Source: Oceanibaculum nanhaiense
GTDB lineage: Bacteria > Pseudomonadota > Alphaproteobacteria > Oceanibaculales > Oceanibaculaceae
Reading direction: 5' to 3'
Length of the DNA stretch: 64,000 bases
Assembly: GCF_002148795.1 (NCBI RefSeq)
Contig: NZ_MPOB01000006.1
Location: 124,001-188,000, forward strand
Shown: in pieces, positions 16,991 through 28,811 of the stretch
Position numbering within the stretch: the stretch's first letter is position 1
Layout: every line of letters begins with the position of its first letter
Position numbers and translations under genes: made by a program
The notes under the pieces: model-generated
What the model saw: the letters and a program-made list of their open reading frames with translations, nothing else
Told to the model about the DNA's origin: nothing
Database searches by the model: none

Positions 16991-17224
16991 TTTGCCGCTC
17001 CTTTTTCGTTTCGGTCCGTTTTCCGCCCGCTCGCCACATGGGTCACGCGAAGCATATCGCCATTCGCCCGTGGCTTCACCGCAGAATTCACCTGACGCAT
17101 GCTTCTATACTCCCAACGACGGTTGCATGGCGCGCCCGCCTGACGCACCATGCGGCCCCACATCCTATGGCCTGGTGCCTCCGGCGCCGGCCGTCTTTCC
17201 ATCAGCAAGCAAGGAATACAGGAA

Positions 17225-17575
17225 ATGAGCATCAAGCGTCTCCAGGGCGGCCCGCGGATGAGCCAGGCCGTGATCCACGGCAACACCGTCTATCTCGCCG
17301 GCCAGGTCGCCATCGACGCGCCGGGCAAGTCGGTCACCGAGCAGACCAAGAACATTCTGGACCGCATCGACGCGCTGCTGGCCGAAGCCGGCAGCGACAA
17401 GACGAAGGTGCTGTCCGCCACCATCTGGCTGACCGACATGCGCTTCTTCAGTGAGATGAACGCGGTTTGGGATGCCTGGGTTGCACAGGGCAACACCCCG
17501 GCGCGCGCTTGCGTCGAATCCAACCTCGCCACCCCGGATTTCTGGGTCGAGATCGGTATCGTCGCCGCCGTCTGA
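17225..17575 (+). CDS. RidA family enamine/imine deaminase
   Basis: A 116-aa RidA/YjgF/Rid-family protein. These proteins hydrolyse reactive enamine and imine intermediates such as 2-aminoacrylate. The family's substrate-binding arginine is present in TPARACVES, and a glutamate in WVEIGIVAAV. GQVAIDAPGKSVTEQTKNIL is a typical family segment. ATG 17225 is chosen over an in-frame start at 17150 because AGGAA directly precedes it and homology starts there. Subfamily, and so the substrate, is uncertain. Confidence 0.9.
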   Translation: MSIKRLQGGPRMSQAVIHGNTVYLAGQVAIDAPGKSVTEQTKNILDRIDALLAEAGSDKTKVLSATIWLTDMRFFSEMNAVWDAWVAQGNTPARACVESNLATPDFWVEIGIVAAV

Positions 17576-17588
17576 CGGCAGTGAAGAC

Positions 17589-17625
17589 GGCGGTGCGGCA
17601 GTTCTTTGGAATCTGCCGCACCGCC
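17589..17625 (+). terminator. Strong hairpin after ridA
   Basis: A perfect 13-bp stem (17589-17601 with 17613-17625, 11-nt loop) begins 13 nt after the ridA stop. It has no T-tract and ends 4 nt before the -35 box of the tRNA promoter, so it may insulate the tRNA unit from ridA. Confidence 0.55.
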
Positions 17626-17629
17626 GCGC

Positions 17630-17658
17630 TTGACAGGGGCGGACGATCTCTCTTATAT
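17630..17658 (+). promoter_or_regulatory. Sigma-70-type promoter of the tRNA-Ala gene
   Basis: TTGACA (17630-17635), a 17-nt spacer and TTATAT (17653-17658). The -35 box is perfect and the spacing ideal. The start site would lie close to the mature tRNA 5' end at 17676. Confidence 0.75.
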
Positions 17659-17675
17659 CGCCGCTTCCAACCGGC

Positions 17676-17751
<76 letters not shown>

Positions 17752-17769
17752 TTCCTCCCGCCATCGAAC

Positions 17770-18477
17770 TCAGCCGACACCCGCCCTGGCAGCAGGCTGG
17801 GAAGATTCTGCTGCCGACTCCGATGGCTTGGACGGTCCGGCTCCCGGATCGGCTGGCTTTGCCGGCCCGGCACCTGGCTTGTTGGTACTGGGCTTGTCGG
17901 CGCTGGATTTTTCCTTGTTGTCGAGCGACAGCACGCCGATCTCGCCGGCGATTTCCCCGCCATCCTCGATCTCCACGCGCCCATACCGGACCTTGCCGGT
18001 GATTTTTCCCGTGGAGCGCACCAGCAATCTTCCGCGCGCCGTCAGGGTACCCTCGAAACGGCCGGCAATCTCCGCCGTCTCCACCGTCGCCTCGCCGTCG
18101 AACAGGCCCGCTTCGGAAACCTGGATCATCCGGCTGTTCATCGAGGCCTCGACCCGGCCCTCGACGACCAGCGTATCGCAGGCCGTGATCTCCCCCTTCA
18201 GCTGGATGTTGCGGCCGACGATCAGCCGGCTGCCTTCCTCCTCGCTCTCCGCAGACGTCCCCCCGAACGGCATCGGAATGGCCGGCGGACGGCGGTCCGG
18301 AACCGGCATATAGCCGCCTGTCGGGCTGCTGGGCTTTCTGTTTTCCATGGTCGATGCCTTCTGTTGCAGGGAGGATGGGCCTGTAGGGCTCTGGGGCGGG
18401 CTGCCAGGCCGGCCCTCTGGCCTTCCATCGGAATCGTTCTTTTCTTCCGTCTTGCGACGGCGTAGCGCATCCAGCAT
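17770..18477 (-). CDS. Bactofilin-family cytoskeletal protein
   Basis: The central part (about residues 85-190) shows bactofilin beta-helix repeats: LIVGRNIQLKGEITACDTLVVEGRVEA, then GEATVETAEIAGRFEGTLTARGRL and KVRYGRVEIEDGGEIAGEI. Bactofilins polymerise without nucleotide and organise cell-shape or polar complexes. N- and C-terminal tails are Pro/Ser/Lys-rich and probably disordered. AGGGAAG precedes the ATG. It is divergent from the PAS histidine kinase, across a 310-bp region. Length 235 aa is within the family range. Confidence 0.88.
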   Translation of the reverse strand: MLDALRRRKTEEKNDSDGRPEGRPGSPPQSPTGPSSLQQKASTMENRKPSSPTGGYMPVPDRRPPAIPMPFGGTSAESEEEGSRLIVGRNIQLKGEITACDTLVVEGRVEASMNSRMIQVSEAGLFDGEATVETAEIAGRFEGTLTARGRLLVRSTGKITGKVRYGRVEIEDGGEIAGEIGVLSLDNKEKSSADKPSTNKPGAGPAKPADPGAGPSKPSESAAESSQPAARAGVG

Positions 18478-18787
18478 GTCACTTCCCTCTCTCGCATGAT
18501 GACGTCATGCCCCCGCCCCGGCCGGAAATCCGGAACAATACCGGCCCATATAACGGCACGAGCGGCGCATGACCTGTCCGGGATAGGCCGCTGGCATGGC
18601 AGGGATGTGGGGGTGGCACGGCAAGTTTGTGGCCGGCTGCCGCACGGGCGACACAATGCGCGGTACCCCGATCTTATTGGCTAAGTCTTTGTTAAGAAAT
18701 CTCCTCTATTCTCTCTTTCATGTATGATTCCGGGCAGAGCCTCGGCTCTACTGGCATGTGCCAAAGATTTGGCGAAAGGGTCGTTGT
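18478..18787. promoter_or_regulatory. Divergent promoter region between bactofilin and PAS kinase genes
   Basis: No gene is seen. It contains an inverted repeat GCATGA-N5-TCATGC (18494-18510, with ATGACGTCAT as its core) 16 nt upstream of the bactofilin start, which could be an operator or a leader hairpin. An AT-richer stretch (18675-18730) before the kinase gene probably holds its promoter, but no clear -35/-10 pair is seen. A near-palindrome TGGCATGTGCCA lies at 18752-18763. Confidence 0.45.
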
Positions 18788-21553
18788 GTGACGGAGTCGG
18801 TGTCGATATACCCGCTGACACATCTGGATGAGTTGGCGAGCCAGAACGCACTGCTGCGCAACCAGTTGCAGGCGGTGGAAAACCGGCTGCGCGACTTCCT
18901 GGATATCGCCGCGGACTGGATCTACGAGACCGACGCGGCGCATCGCTTCACGATGATCTCCAGCCGCGGGCTGGAGTTGCTGGGCCTGCCGCCGGAGCAG
19001 GTCTATGGCCGTTCCGTCTTCGAGGTGCTGAACGCCGCCTTCGACCTGCCGCTCTGGCAGCGCCAGCTGGCAACAGCCAATGCGCACAAGCCGTTCCGGG
19101 ATTTCAATTTCCTGTATGTCGATCCGCAGGGCGAACGGCATTTCATCCGGGCCAGCGGCAATCCGCGCTTCGACGCCCAGGGCCGGTTCACCGGCTATCG
19201 CGGCGTCTGTACCGACGTAACCGACAGCGCACGCTCGCAGGCCGTGTCGGACCGCAATGCCGCGATGCTGCGCGCGACCTTCGACCATATGGCCGAAGGC
19301 ATCGCCATCGTCGATGGCGACATGCGCGTCACCAGCTTCAACAGGCGGTTCCTGGAACTGCTGGACCTGTCGCCGGACCGATTCGCCATCGGCGACCCGT
19401 TCGAGAAGCTTGTTCGCCTGAATGCCGAGCGCGGCGAGCATGGACCCGGCGACATCGAGAAGATCGTGGCCTCACGCGTGGCCAGCGCCATGCAAGTGAA
19501 AGCGCGTACCTTCGCCCGACGGCGGCCGAATGGCACGGTTCTGGAAATCAAGGACACGCCCCTGCCCGGCGGCGGCTTCGTGACCATCTACACCGACATC
19601 ACGGAGCGCTACCGGATTCAGCAGGAGCTGAAGACAAGCGAGGAACGCTTCCAGGATTTCGCCCAGTGCAGCGCCGACTGGTTCTGGGAAACCGACATGA
19701 CCCAGACCTATACCTATCTGGAATTCCGCCGGCTGACCGGCCCGTTCGTCGAGCGCGACTGGTCCAAGGAAACGCTGCTGGGCCGCAATCGCCACGATCT
19801 GCTGGCCTCAATCGATGCCGACCCCGACTTCACCAGGAAGTTGCAGGCCCATATGGACCGCGGGGAGCCGTTCCAGGATCTCGAATATTCCTTCCTGGGG
19901 TCGGACGGGGAGCGCTATTGGGTCCAGGCCTCGGGCGTGCCGATCCGTGATGAGTCCGGCACCATCACCGGCTATCGCGGGGTTGGCCGCGACATTACCG
20001 GGCGCAAGCGCGACGAGGCCTTGCGCGACGCGAGCGAACACCGCTACCGGGTGATCTCGGAACTCACCTCCGATATGGTCTATTCCTACCGCATCGACCC
20101 GGATGGCACCGCCAATCTGGAATGGAACGCGGGATCGCTGGGCGGCGAGACCTTCATCCCGCTGGCCAACAAGGTGCCTGACGTCTGGTGGGGCCATCAT
20201 GCCCATCCGGAGGATATCGGCATGCTACGCCAGCGCCGGCAGCGCATCATGGAAGGCCATCCGGCCACCGACGAGTTCCGCATCATTGACCCCATGGGGA
20301 CGGTGCGCTGGCTGCGCGTCTATGCGCGGCCCGATATCGATCCCGACAGCGGCCGCGTGATCCGGCTGATCGGCGGCGCCACCGACATCACCGAGCGCAA
20401 GCTGGCCGAACAGGCCCTGCGGCGCAGCGAGGAACGGCACGCGCTGCTGCTCGCCGGCGCGAATGAAGGTGTCTATGAATGGGTTCAGAGCCAGGGCGAC
20501 GTGCTGTTCGTCTCCTCGCGCTTCCGGGAGGTGGCGGGCATCCTCGGCGACGAGGCCGTGGTGCCCAGGGCGCACTGGCTGGAACGCGTCCATGAGGAAG
20601 ATCTGCCGCGCTACCGGCATGCCTGGGAGGCACATCTGGCCGGCGTCAATCAGCGCTTTGCCTGCGAATACCGGATTCATGGCGATGATGGCGTCATCCG
20701 CTGGGTCTATGACCGCGGCGCCGGGCTGCGCGGCCCGGAGGGGATATACCGGACCGTCGGCGCCCTGACCAACGTCACCGCGCGCAAGATGACCGAGATC
20801 CAGCTCTACGAGGCCAAGGACCGCGCCGAGACCGCCAGCCGCGCCAAGTCCGACTTCCTGGCCAATATGAGCCACGAACTGCGCACCCCGCTGAACGCGG
20901 TGATCGGTTTCTCGGAAATCCTGCGCGACGAGCTGTTCGGCCCGCTGGGCGATTCTCGCTACCGCGAATACGCGACCGACATCAATGACAGCGGCAACCA
21001 TCTGCTGCGCATCATCAACGACATCCTCGACCTCTCCAAGGCCGAGGCCGGCAAGATCGACATGATCGACGAGGTGATCGCCTTGTCGGAGCTGTTCGAC
21101 TCCAGCACGCGCCTGCTGCAGCCGCGGCTGCAAAGCGCCGAGCTGACGCTGGTGCAGTCCCTGCCCGATACCATCCCCGGCCTGCGCGGCGACCGCCAGC
21201 GGCTGCGGCAGATATTGCTGAACCTGCTGTCCAATGCGGTCAAATTCACCGGGCCGGGCGGCACGGTCACGCTGTCCGCTGAATTGGAGGCGGGCGGTAT
21301 TGCCATCAAGGTCGCCGACACCGGCGTTGGCATGAGCCAGAGCGACCTGCAGAAGGCGATGCTGCCCTTCACCCAGATCGACAGCGGCCTGCACCGCAAA
21401 TATGCCGGCACCGGGCTGGGCCTGCCGCTGACCAAATCGATGGTCGAACTGCATGGCGGCAGCATGGTTCTGGACAGCACGCCCGGAGTGGGCACCATTG
21501 TCACCGTCCGGTTCCCGGCGGAACGGACCTTCGCCGCAACCGCCCAGAGCTGA
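18788..21553 (+). CDS. Soluble multi-PAS sensor histidine kinase
   Basis: Cytoplasmic sensor kinase with no membrane segment. About five PAS/PAC units are seen (roughly residues 32-150, 158-275, 285-405, 415-535, 540-665), several ending in the PAC-type GYRGVxxDIT or VTDIT motifs. A HisKA domain follows with FLANMSHELRTPLNAVIGF (phospho-acceptor H696) and a HATPase_c domain with DTGVGMS and GTGLGLPL. No receiver domain is fused, so a separate response regulator is expected; none is adjacent. GTG 18788 is chosen because AAGGG lies 7 nt upstream; another in-frame GTG is at 18758. The signal sensed is unknown. Confidence 0.9.
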   Translation: MTESVSIYPLTHLDELASQNALLRNQLQAVENRLRDFLDIAADWIYETDAAHRFTMISSRGLELLGLPPEQVYGRSVFEVLNAAFDLPLWQRQLATANAHKPFRDFNFLYVDPQGERHFIRASGNPRFDAQGRFTGYRGVCTDVTDSARSQAVSDRNAAMLRATFDHMAEGIAIVDGDMRVTSFNRRFLELLDLSPDRFAIGDPFEKLVRLNAERGEHGPGDIEKIVASRVASAMQVKARTFARRRPNGTVLEIKDTPLPGGGFVTIYTDITERYRIQQELKTSEERFQDFAQCSADWFWETDMTQTYTYLEFRRLTGPFVERDWSKETLLGRNRHDLLASIDADPDFTRKLQAHMDRGEPFQDLEYSFLGSDGERYWVQASGVPIRDESGTITGYRGVGRDITGRKRDEALRDASEHRYRVISELTSDMVYSYRIDPDGTANLEWNAGSLGGETFIPLANKVPDVWWGHHAHPEDIGMLRQRRQRIMEGHPATDEFRIIDPMGTVRWLRVYARPDIDPDSGRVIRLIGGATDITERKLAEQALRRSEERHALLLAGANEGVYEWVQSQGDVLFVSSRFREVAGILGDEAVVPRAHWLERVHEEDLPRYRHAWEAHLAGVNQRFACEYRIHGDDGVIRWVYDRGAGLRGPEGIYRTVGALTNVTARKMTEIQLYEAKDRAETASRAKSDFLANMSHELRTPLNAVIGFSEILRDELFGPLGDSRYREYATDINDSGNHLLRIINDILDLSKAEAGKIDMIDEVIALSELFDSSTRLLQPRLQSAELTLVQSLPDTIPGLRGDRQRLRQILLNLLSNAVKFTGPGGTVTLSAELEAGGIAIKVADTGVGMSQSDLQKAMLPFTQIDSGLHRKYAGTGLGLPLTKSMVELHGGSMVLDSTPGVGTIVTVRFPAERTFAATAQS

Positions 21554-21555
21554 TT

Positions 21556-22482
21556 TTAGAGCATGGCCACCAGCGGCCGCGATGGCTGGCCGCTGCCCTG
21601 GCCGGTTTTGCGGGCGGTGACCTTGACCTTCACATCCATTTCGAGGAAGTCGCTGGCGGCGCCGAAAAACGCCCCCTGCAGCGGTACCGCCTGGGACGGA
21701 TCGCGGGCCACCGCGACACGGATCAGATTGGCGCCGCCGATCAGCCCGTTGGTCGGGTCGAATTCCACCCAGCCGGCGCCAGGCAGATAGACCTGAACCC
21801 AGGCATGGGTATCGCCCGCGCCGACCATGGATTCGGAACCGCCATCCATGACCGGGTCGTAGAGGTAGCCGGAGACGAAACGGGCGGCCAGCCCCAGGCT
21901 GCGCACGCCTTCCATCATCAGCAGCGCGAAGTCGCGGCAGCTGCCGCTGCCCTTGCGCAGCGTTTCCAGCGGCGGCTGGGTGCCGAGATCGTAGCGCCTT
22001 GCGTAGGAGAAGCGCGCATTGATCGCCGAATTCATCGCGATCAGCATGTCGTAGGTATGGGTCTCGCCCTCGCGGTTGAGGAACTGGCGCGCCCATTCCA
22101 GAACTTCATGTTCCGGATCCTCGTAATGCCGTTCCAGCGTGCGGCCCAGATCCGCCATCTCTTCCCCGGAATAGGTGAAGGGGAAAATCCGGGCATAGGG
22201 CGCCAGCGTCAGGTCGGGATAATCGCCGCCATAATGTTCCAGCGTGATGGTGCTCACAAACTCCAGCCGGTCCGACATCTCCGAGAAGGAGGCGATCGCG
22301 ATGGAATTGTTGAAAACATCGTGCAGCCAGCGGATTTCGGCCGGTGGCGTGATCTTGATGCCGGTCGAGATCAGCCGGATATCATGGCTGTCGCGCGGGC
22401 GGAACATCAGGCGATGCTCGCCGAACCGCACAGGGCGGGCGTAGCGATAAACGGTACTGTGTTCAACAGTCAGGTGTTGCAT
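21556..22482 (-). CDS. Transglutaminase-like cysteine peptidase family protein
   Basis: The N-terminal beta domain (HLTVEHSTVYRYARPVRFGEHRL) is the bacterial transglutaminase-like N-terminal domain. The transglutaminase core has the triad C182 (GSCRDFA), H226 (THAWVQVYLPG) and D242 (FDPTNG). These proteins are usually proteases or amidases rather than crosslinking enzymes; the substrate is unknown. No signal peptide is seen. The length of 308 aa is typical. It is tail-to-tail with the PAS kinase gene, with 2 bp between the stops. Confidence 0.9.
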   Translation of the reverse strand: MQHLTVEHSTVYRYARPVRFGEHRLMFRPRDSHDIRLISTGIKITPPAEIRWLHDVFNNSIAIASFSEMSDRLEFVSTITLEHYGGDYPDLTLAPYARIFPFTYSGEEMADLGRTLERHYEDPEHEVLEWARQFLNREGETHTYDMLIAMNSAINARFSYARRYDLGTQPPLETLRKGSGSCRDFALLMMEGVRSLGLAARFVSGYLYDPVMDGGSESMVGAGDTHAWVQVYLPGAGWVEFDPTNGLIGGANLIRVAVARDPSQAVPLQGAFFGAASDFLEMDVKVKVTARKTGQGSGQPSRPLVAML

Positions 22483-22670
22483 GCGGGCGTCGCCGATAAA
22501 ACAGAGGTAAATGCGTCAGCCGCTATTAATTGTAGGGTTAGCCTATTCGGCCTACTACATAAAGGAAAAACGAAGCCTGACGCTTCCAGCACGGCTCTTC
22601 CGCGCGGAACAGGGGGATACTAACCCTCTTCACTTTAAAGAAGTGTAAATCCGGCGGCGCCACTACAAGC

Positions 22671-22710
22671 TAAAAATAAAAACAAAGGGCGCCAGCATGC
22701 TGGCGCCCTT
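22671..22710 (-). terminator. Intrinsic terminator of acnA
   Basis: A perfect 26-bp palindrome (22685-22710, AAGGGCGCCAGCA and its complement) lies 27 nt after the acnA stop. On the minus strand it is followed by a T-rich run (22671-22686), the classic intrinsic terminator form. Confidence 0.9.
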
Positions 22711-22737
22711 CACCCTGTAATGATGCGAGAACGGCGT

Positions 22738-25416
<2,679 letters not shown>

Positions 25417-25628
25417 GGTCGCGATTCTCCATGGCTGCGGATCGGGGCGGATAGCGGCATAGAATACCGCTTCCGCGATCCTTTGCGTAGCGTCGGGCGA
25501 GACATAAACGGACTGTCCGGCAGTGTCCAGCCGAGCGCGATGGGATTACGCGCTACCGGTACTGTTTCTGCGGCTTTCCCGCAAGTCCGTTATGCGGAAA
25601 ACGCAGATTCATGCATCACATGGCCTTC

Positions 25629-25655
25629 CCCGAAAGGACTTATCGCCCTTTCGGG
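25629..25655 (-). terminator. Hairpin downstream of the DUF465 gene
   Basis: CCCGAAAGG (25629-25637) pairs with CCTTTCGGG (25647-25655). It lies 30 nt after the DUF465 stop and upstream of acnA. No T-run follows on the minus strand, so it is a weak terminator candidate or a leader hairpin. Confidence 0.35.
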
Positions 25656-25685
25656 AGCAAGGCCAGGCGGCTTGGAGCCAGATAC

Positions 25686-25856
25686 CTAATGATGTGCCAA
25701 ACGGTTGATTTCGTCCTTGAGCCTCAGCTTTTCCTTTTTCAGCGAGGCGATGGCGCTGTCGTCCGGGAGGGGGCGGCTGGTTTCGGACTGGAGGGTATTG
25801 TCGATCTGCTGGTGCTTGACCTTCAGGGCGTCGATCCGGCTATTGGCTGTTGCCAT
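25686..25856 (-). CDS. YdcH / DUF465 family small protein
   Basis: A 56-codon gene. The product reads MATANSRIDALKVKHQQ, then LPDDSAIASLKKEKLRLKDEI and ends NRLAHH. This helical KHxxID...LKKxKLxLKDEI pattern is the DUF465 (YdcH) signature, common as short coiled-coil proteins in alphaproteobacteria. A strong GGAGGT ribosome site lies 6 nt before the ATG, which supports the gene despite its size. It is divergent from ubiX. The function of the family is unknown. Confidence 0.88.
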   Translation of the reverse strand: MATANSRIDALKVKHQQIDNTLQSETSRPLPDDSAIASLKKEKLRLKDEINRLAHH

Positions 25857-26004
25857 ATCCAACCTCCTTGGTTCAGAAGAACTCTACCAATTCGACGTGG
25901 GTATGTTACGCCTCTGTTGCAAGCCTCACAATCGTCCCGCCTTCCGCTGTTTCGGGCAGTTTGCCGCACTGGACCGGAAGGATGAAGCGCGCTAGGTCAT
26001 AGGC

Positions 26005-26610
26005 ATGGAAAAGCAACGCCTTATCGTCGGCCTGTCAGGCGCGTCCGGTGCGCTCTACGGCATCCGGCTGCTGCAGCTGCTGCGTGACCAGCCGGTCGAG
26101 ACGCATCTGGTGATTTCCAGATCGGCCGAGATCACGCTGGCGCACGAAACCGACTGGAAGCTGCGCGATGTCCAGGCGCTGGCCGATTACTGGCATCCGC
26201 AGGCCGATATCGGGGCGGCGATCTCCAGCGGCTCGTTCCGCACGCTGGGCATGGTGGTGGCCCCCTGCTCCGTGAAGACGCTGGCGGAAATCGCCAGTGG
26301 CGTCACCTCCGGCCTGCTGACCCGTGCCGCCGATGTGGTGCTGAAGGAACGCCGCCGGCTGGTGCTGATGGTGCGCGAGACACCGCTGACCGCCGTACAT
26401 CTGCGCAACATGATGACCGTGACCGAGATGGGCGGCATCGTGGCGCCGCCGGTCCCGGCCTTCTACGCAAAGCCGGACAGCATCGGGGCGATGGTCGATC
26501 ACAGTGTCGGCCGCGTGCTCGACCTGTTCGGGCTGGAAGTCGGCGCGGTCCGCCGCTGGGGCGAGGCACCGCCGGCAGATCAGCCAAGGCGCCACCGCAA
26601 GGGCGTGTAG
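26005..26610 (+). CDS. ubiX: UbiX-type flavin prenyltransferase
   Basis: Makes prenylated FMN, the cofactor for UbiD decarboxylases in ubiquinone synthesis or aromatic acid breakdown. The flavoprotein core is clear: VGLSGASGALYGIRLLQ at the N-terminus, SGSFRTLGMVVAPCSVKTLAEIASG near residues 74-98, and ERRRLVLMVRETPLTAVHLRNM near 112-132. The 201-aa length is normal. No ubiD is adjacent. Confidence 0.95.
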   Translation: MEKQRLIVGLSGASGALYGIRLLQLLRDQPVETHLVISRSAEITLAHETDWKLRDVQALADYWHPQADIGAAISSGSFRTLGMVVAPCSVKTLAEIASGVTSGLLTRAADVVLKERRRLVLMVRETPLTAVHLRNMMTVTEMGGIVAPPVPAFYAKPDSIGAMVDHSVGRVLDLFGLEVGAVRRWGEAPPADQPRRHRKGV

Positions 26611-26651
26611 CGCCCCCCAAAAACGACGCCTAAACGAGACCCCCAAACGAC

Positions 26652-26677
26652 AAAGGCCGCCCGAAAGGCGGCCTTTT
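26652..26677. terminator. Bidirectional terminator between ubiX and rpmG
   Basis: The stem AAAGGCCGCC (26652-26661) pairs with GGCGGCCTTT (26667-26676) around a 5-nt loop. A T-run lies on the plus strand, with A residues on the left arm. It is well placed to end both convergent transcripts. Confidence 0.85.
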
Positions 26678-26701
26678 ACCGAAAGCGCGGATGAAACGCG
26701 C

Positions 26702-26869
26702 TTACTTGATCTTCGATTCGCGGAACACGACGTGCTTGCGCACCTTCGGATCGTATTTCTTCAGTTCCAGCTTGCCCGTCATGGTGCGCGGATTCTTCTT
26801 AGCAACGTAGAAGAAGCCCGTGTCGGCGCTGCTGACGAGCTTGATGAGCAGAGTGTTCGACTTCGCCAT
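26702..26869 (-). CDS. rpmG: 50S ribosomal protein L33
   Basis: A 55-aa ribosomal protein L33: [21 protein letters not shown], then [17 protein letters not shown] and ending ESKIK. It lacks the paired CxxC motifs, so it is the zinc-independent form. The ATG at 26869 gives the standard length; the frame continues 15 nt further upstream. Confidence 0.97.
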   Translation of the reverse strand: MAKSNTLLIKLVSSADTGFFYVAKKNPRTMTGKLELKKYDPKVRKHVVFRESKIK

Positions 26870-26962
26870 GACGGCAGATCCCATTTCGCTTGGGTTGCGT
26901 GAGAGGCCGAGAACATACAGGCCGGAAACTTCCTGTCAAGCCATAAGCGCCGCTGAAGAGCC

Positions 26963-28555
26963 TCAATCCGTCTTCAGCGCCACCGCCATGACCGACATGT
27001 CCCGCATGCGGCCCAGAAGCTCGCCGTCGCGCAGCAGCAGACGGGCGACATCCATGTCGATCATCTCGTTGTGCGCCGGCTTCGACGGGCAGGCCTCACG
27101 CAATTCCTGCTGGCGCTTCGAATCCAGCTCCGAGACCACCCGGCGCGCGACCAGCAGATTGGCGGGCCGTACCGCGCCGCGCCGCAAATCGCTGATCACC
27201 TGTGCCGGATCGTCGGTGTAGTTCGCCGTGCAGACCGACGGCAGCACGCCATAACCTGACAAGGCATAGCCGGACGGCGCGAACAGCCTGGCCCAGGTCA
27301 GCATCATCTCGCCATCATTGGGCAGGCGGACCACGGTCTGCACCGATCCCTTGCCGAAGGAGCGCGACCCCACCAGCACCGCCCGGCCGCTATCCTGCAA
27401 GGCGGCGGCCACCACTTCCGAGGCGGAGGCCGAGGCTCCGTTGATCAGCACCACCAGCGGCAGCCCCTGGGCGATATCGTCGCTGCGCGCGTCATAGCGC
27501 TGCAGGCTGTGCGGGTGACGGCCCCGCGTCGAGACGATCTGACCGCTGGCGATGAACAGGTCAGCGACCGACACCGCCTGATCCAGCAACCCGCCCGGAT
27601 TACCGCGCAGATCGAGAATCACGCCGGACAGGCGCGGCCCGATGCTGCGCCAGGCCTCGGTCATCTCCCGGCTCAGGCTCGACGCGGTATCCTGATTGAA
27701 ACCGTGCAGCTTGATGATGGCGATGTCATCGACCCGTTCCAGGCTGACGGTTGTCGGCACGATGCGCGCACGGCGCAGCGTGACATGCAGCGTGTCGGTA
27801 CCCGATTCGGTGCCATGTCCGCGCGACCGCGCCAGCCCAAGATCGACCGGGCTGTGGATGCCGCCGCGCAGGTGCCTGACCACATCATGCACATTCATGC
27901 CTTCGGTCAGCACACCGTCGATCCTGGTGATGCGGTCTCCCGCACGCAGCCCGGCCCGCTCGGCCGGGGTATCCTTCATCACATTGGCGATGATGATCTG
28001 GCTGTCGTCCGGCAGCAGCGAGATGCCGATCCCGCCGAAACCCTCGCGCTGAGCGCGGTTGTCGAGCGCGGTCGAATAGTCGGCATAGCGCGAGAACCGG
28101 TCGAGATCCTTCAGGCTGGCCTCGAACACAGTGCGGTAAAGCCGCTCCGGCTCGGCCGTCGCCAGTATGGGAGAGGACGACCGGCCGGCCAGGATGACGG
28201 CGGCGGTCAGCATGCCCCAATGCACCGAATCATTCTGCGGCGGCACCGGAAACTCGCCGATCACCGCACGGCCGACGGTGAGTTGCAGCCGATCCGGCAA
28301 GGCCGTCACGGCAAAATTCGGATCAAGCTGGCTCAGCCCCTGCATGCCATGCAGGGCCAGGCTGGGAAGATCGACCGGGTCCAGATAATATTCGCTGATA
28401 TTGTCATAGCCGGCGGTGAAGATTCGCGCGGCATCGCGGGCCAGGAAATCGCGAGGCGGTTCTGCCATATGCGCCGGTCCGGCGCAGGAATTGGTCAGCA
28501 TAAGCACGGCCGAAATGACCGCCAGCATCTTCGCACGCTTAAAATATCCGACCAT
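26963..28555 (-). CDS. S41 family C-terminal processing peptidase (CtpA-like)
   Basis: Periplasmic serine protease of the tail-specific family. An N-terminal hydrophobic segment is followed by a cysteine (MLAVISAVLMLTNSCAG); the sequence around the cysteine is not a canonical lipobox, so lipidation is uncertain. A PDZ domain (about residues 175-260, GIGISLLPDD...AERAGLRAGDRI) precedes the peptidase core with RGNPGGLLDQAV, the catalytic serine in NGASASASEVV and the lysine in SFGKGSVQTV. ATG 28555 is chosen for a GAGG site upstream; another ATG is at 28576. Its substrates are unknown. Confidence 0.88.
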   Translation of the reverse strand: MVGYFKRAKMLAVISAVLMLTNSCAGPAHMAEPPRDFLARDAARIFTAGYDNISEYYLDPVDLPSLALHGMQGLSQLDPNFAVTALPDRLQLTVGRAVIGEFPVPPQNDSVHWGMLTAAVILAGRSSSPILATAEPERLYRTVFEASLKDLDRFSRYADYSTALDNRAQREGFGGIGISLLPDDSQIIIANVMKDTPAERAGLRAGDRITRIDGVLTEGMNVHDVVRHLRGGIHSPVDLGLARSRGHGTESGTDTLHVTLRRARIVPTTVSLERVDDIAIIKLHGFNQDTASSLSREMTEAWRSIGPRLSGVILDLRGNPGGLLDQAVSVADLFIASGQIVSTRGRHPHSLQRYDARSDDIAQGLPLVVLINGASASASEVVAAALQDSGRAVLVGSRSFGKGSVQTVVRLPNDGEMMLTWARLFAPSGYALSGYGVLPSVCTANYTDDPAQVISDLRRGAVRPANLLVARRVVSELDSKRQQELREACPSKPAHNEMIDMDVARLLLRDGELLGRMRDMSVMAVALKTD

Positions 28556-28811
28556 CAAACACAGCCTCGTGGGCATTTAACGATCACCGGCAACCATCCC
28601 CGATCACAATCTCCGGCCGGCTGCCCCCCGGATCGGGCCGGCCCGGCCACGCCGTTCACCAAGCAAGAAGCAAGCCAGTTCTGGCGGCAAGACACCGACG
28701 AAAAGCACCTTCATGCTGCCTTCTAATATTGTTTGCGCAAACCAGTCCGGAAGGCCAGAGGATTCCAGCATTTCCTGAAGAAAACCATTGGCCCGCACAA
28801 TTGGACAGCGC

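Noticed and set aside
18614-18629. Possible -24/-12 promoter TGGCACG before the PAS kinase
   Set aside because: The -24 part is perfect, but after N4 the -12 part reads GTTT instead of TTGC, so the essential GC is missing.
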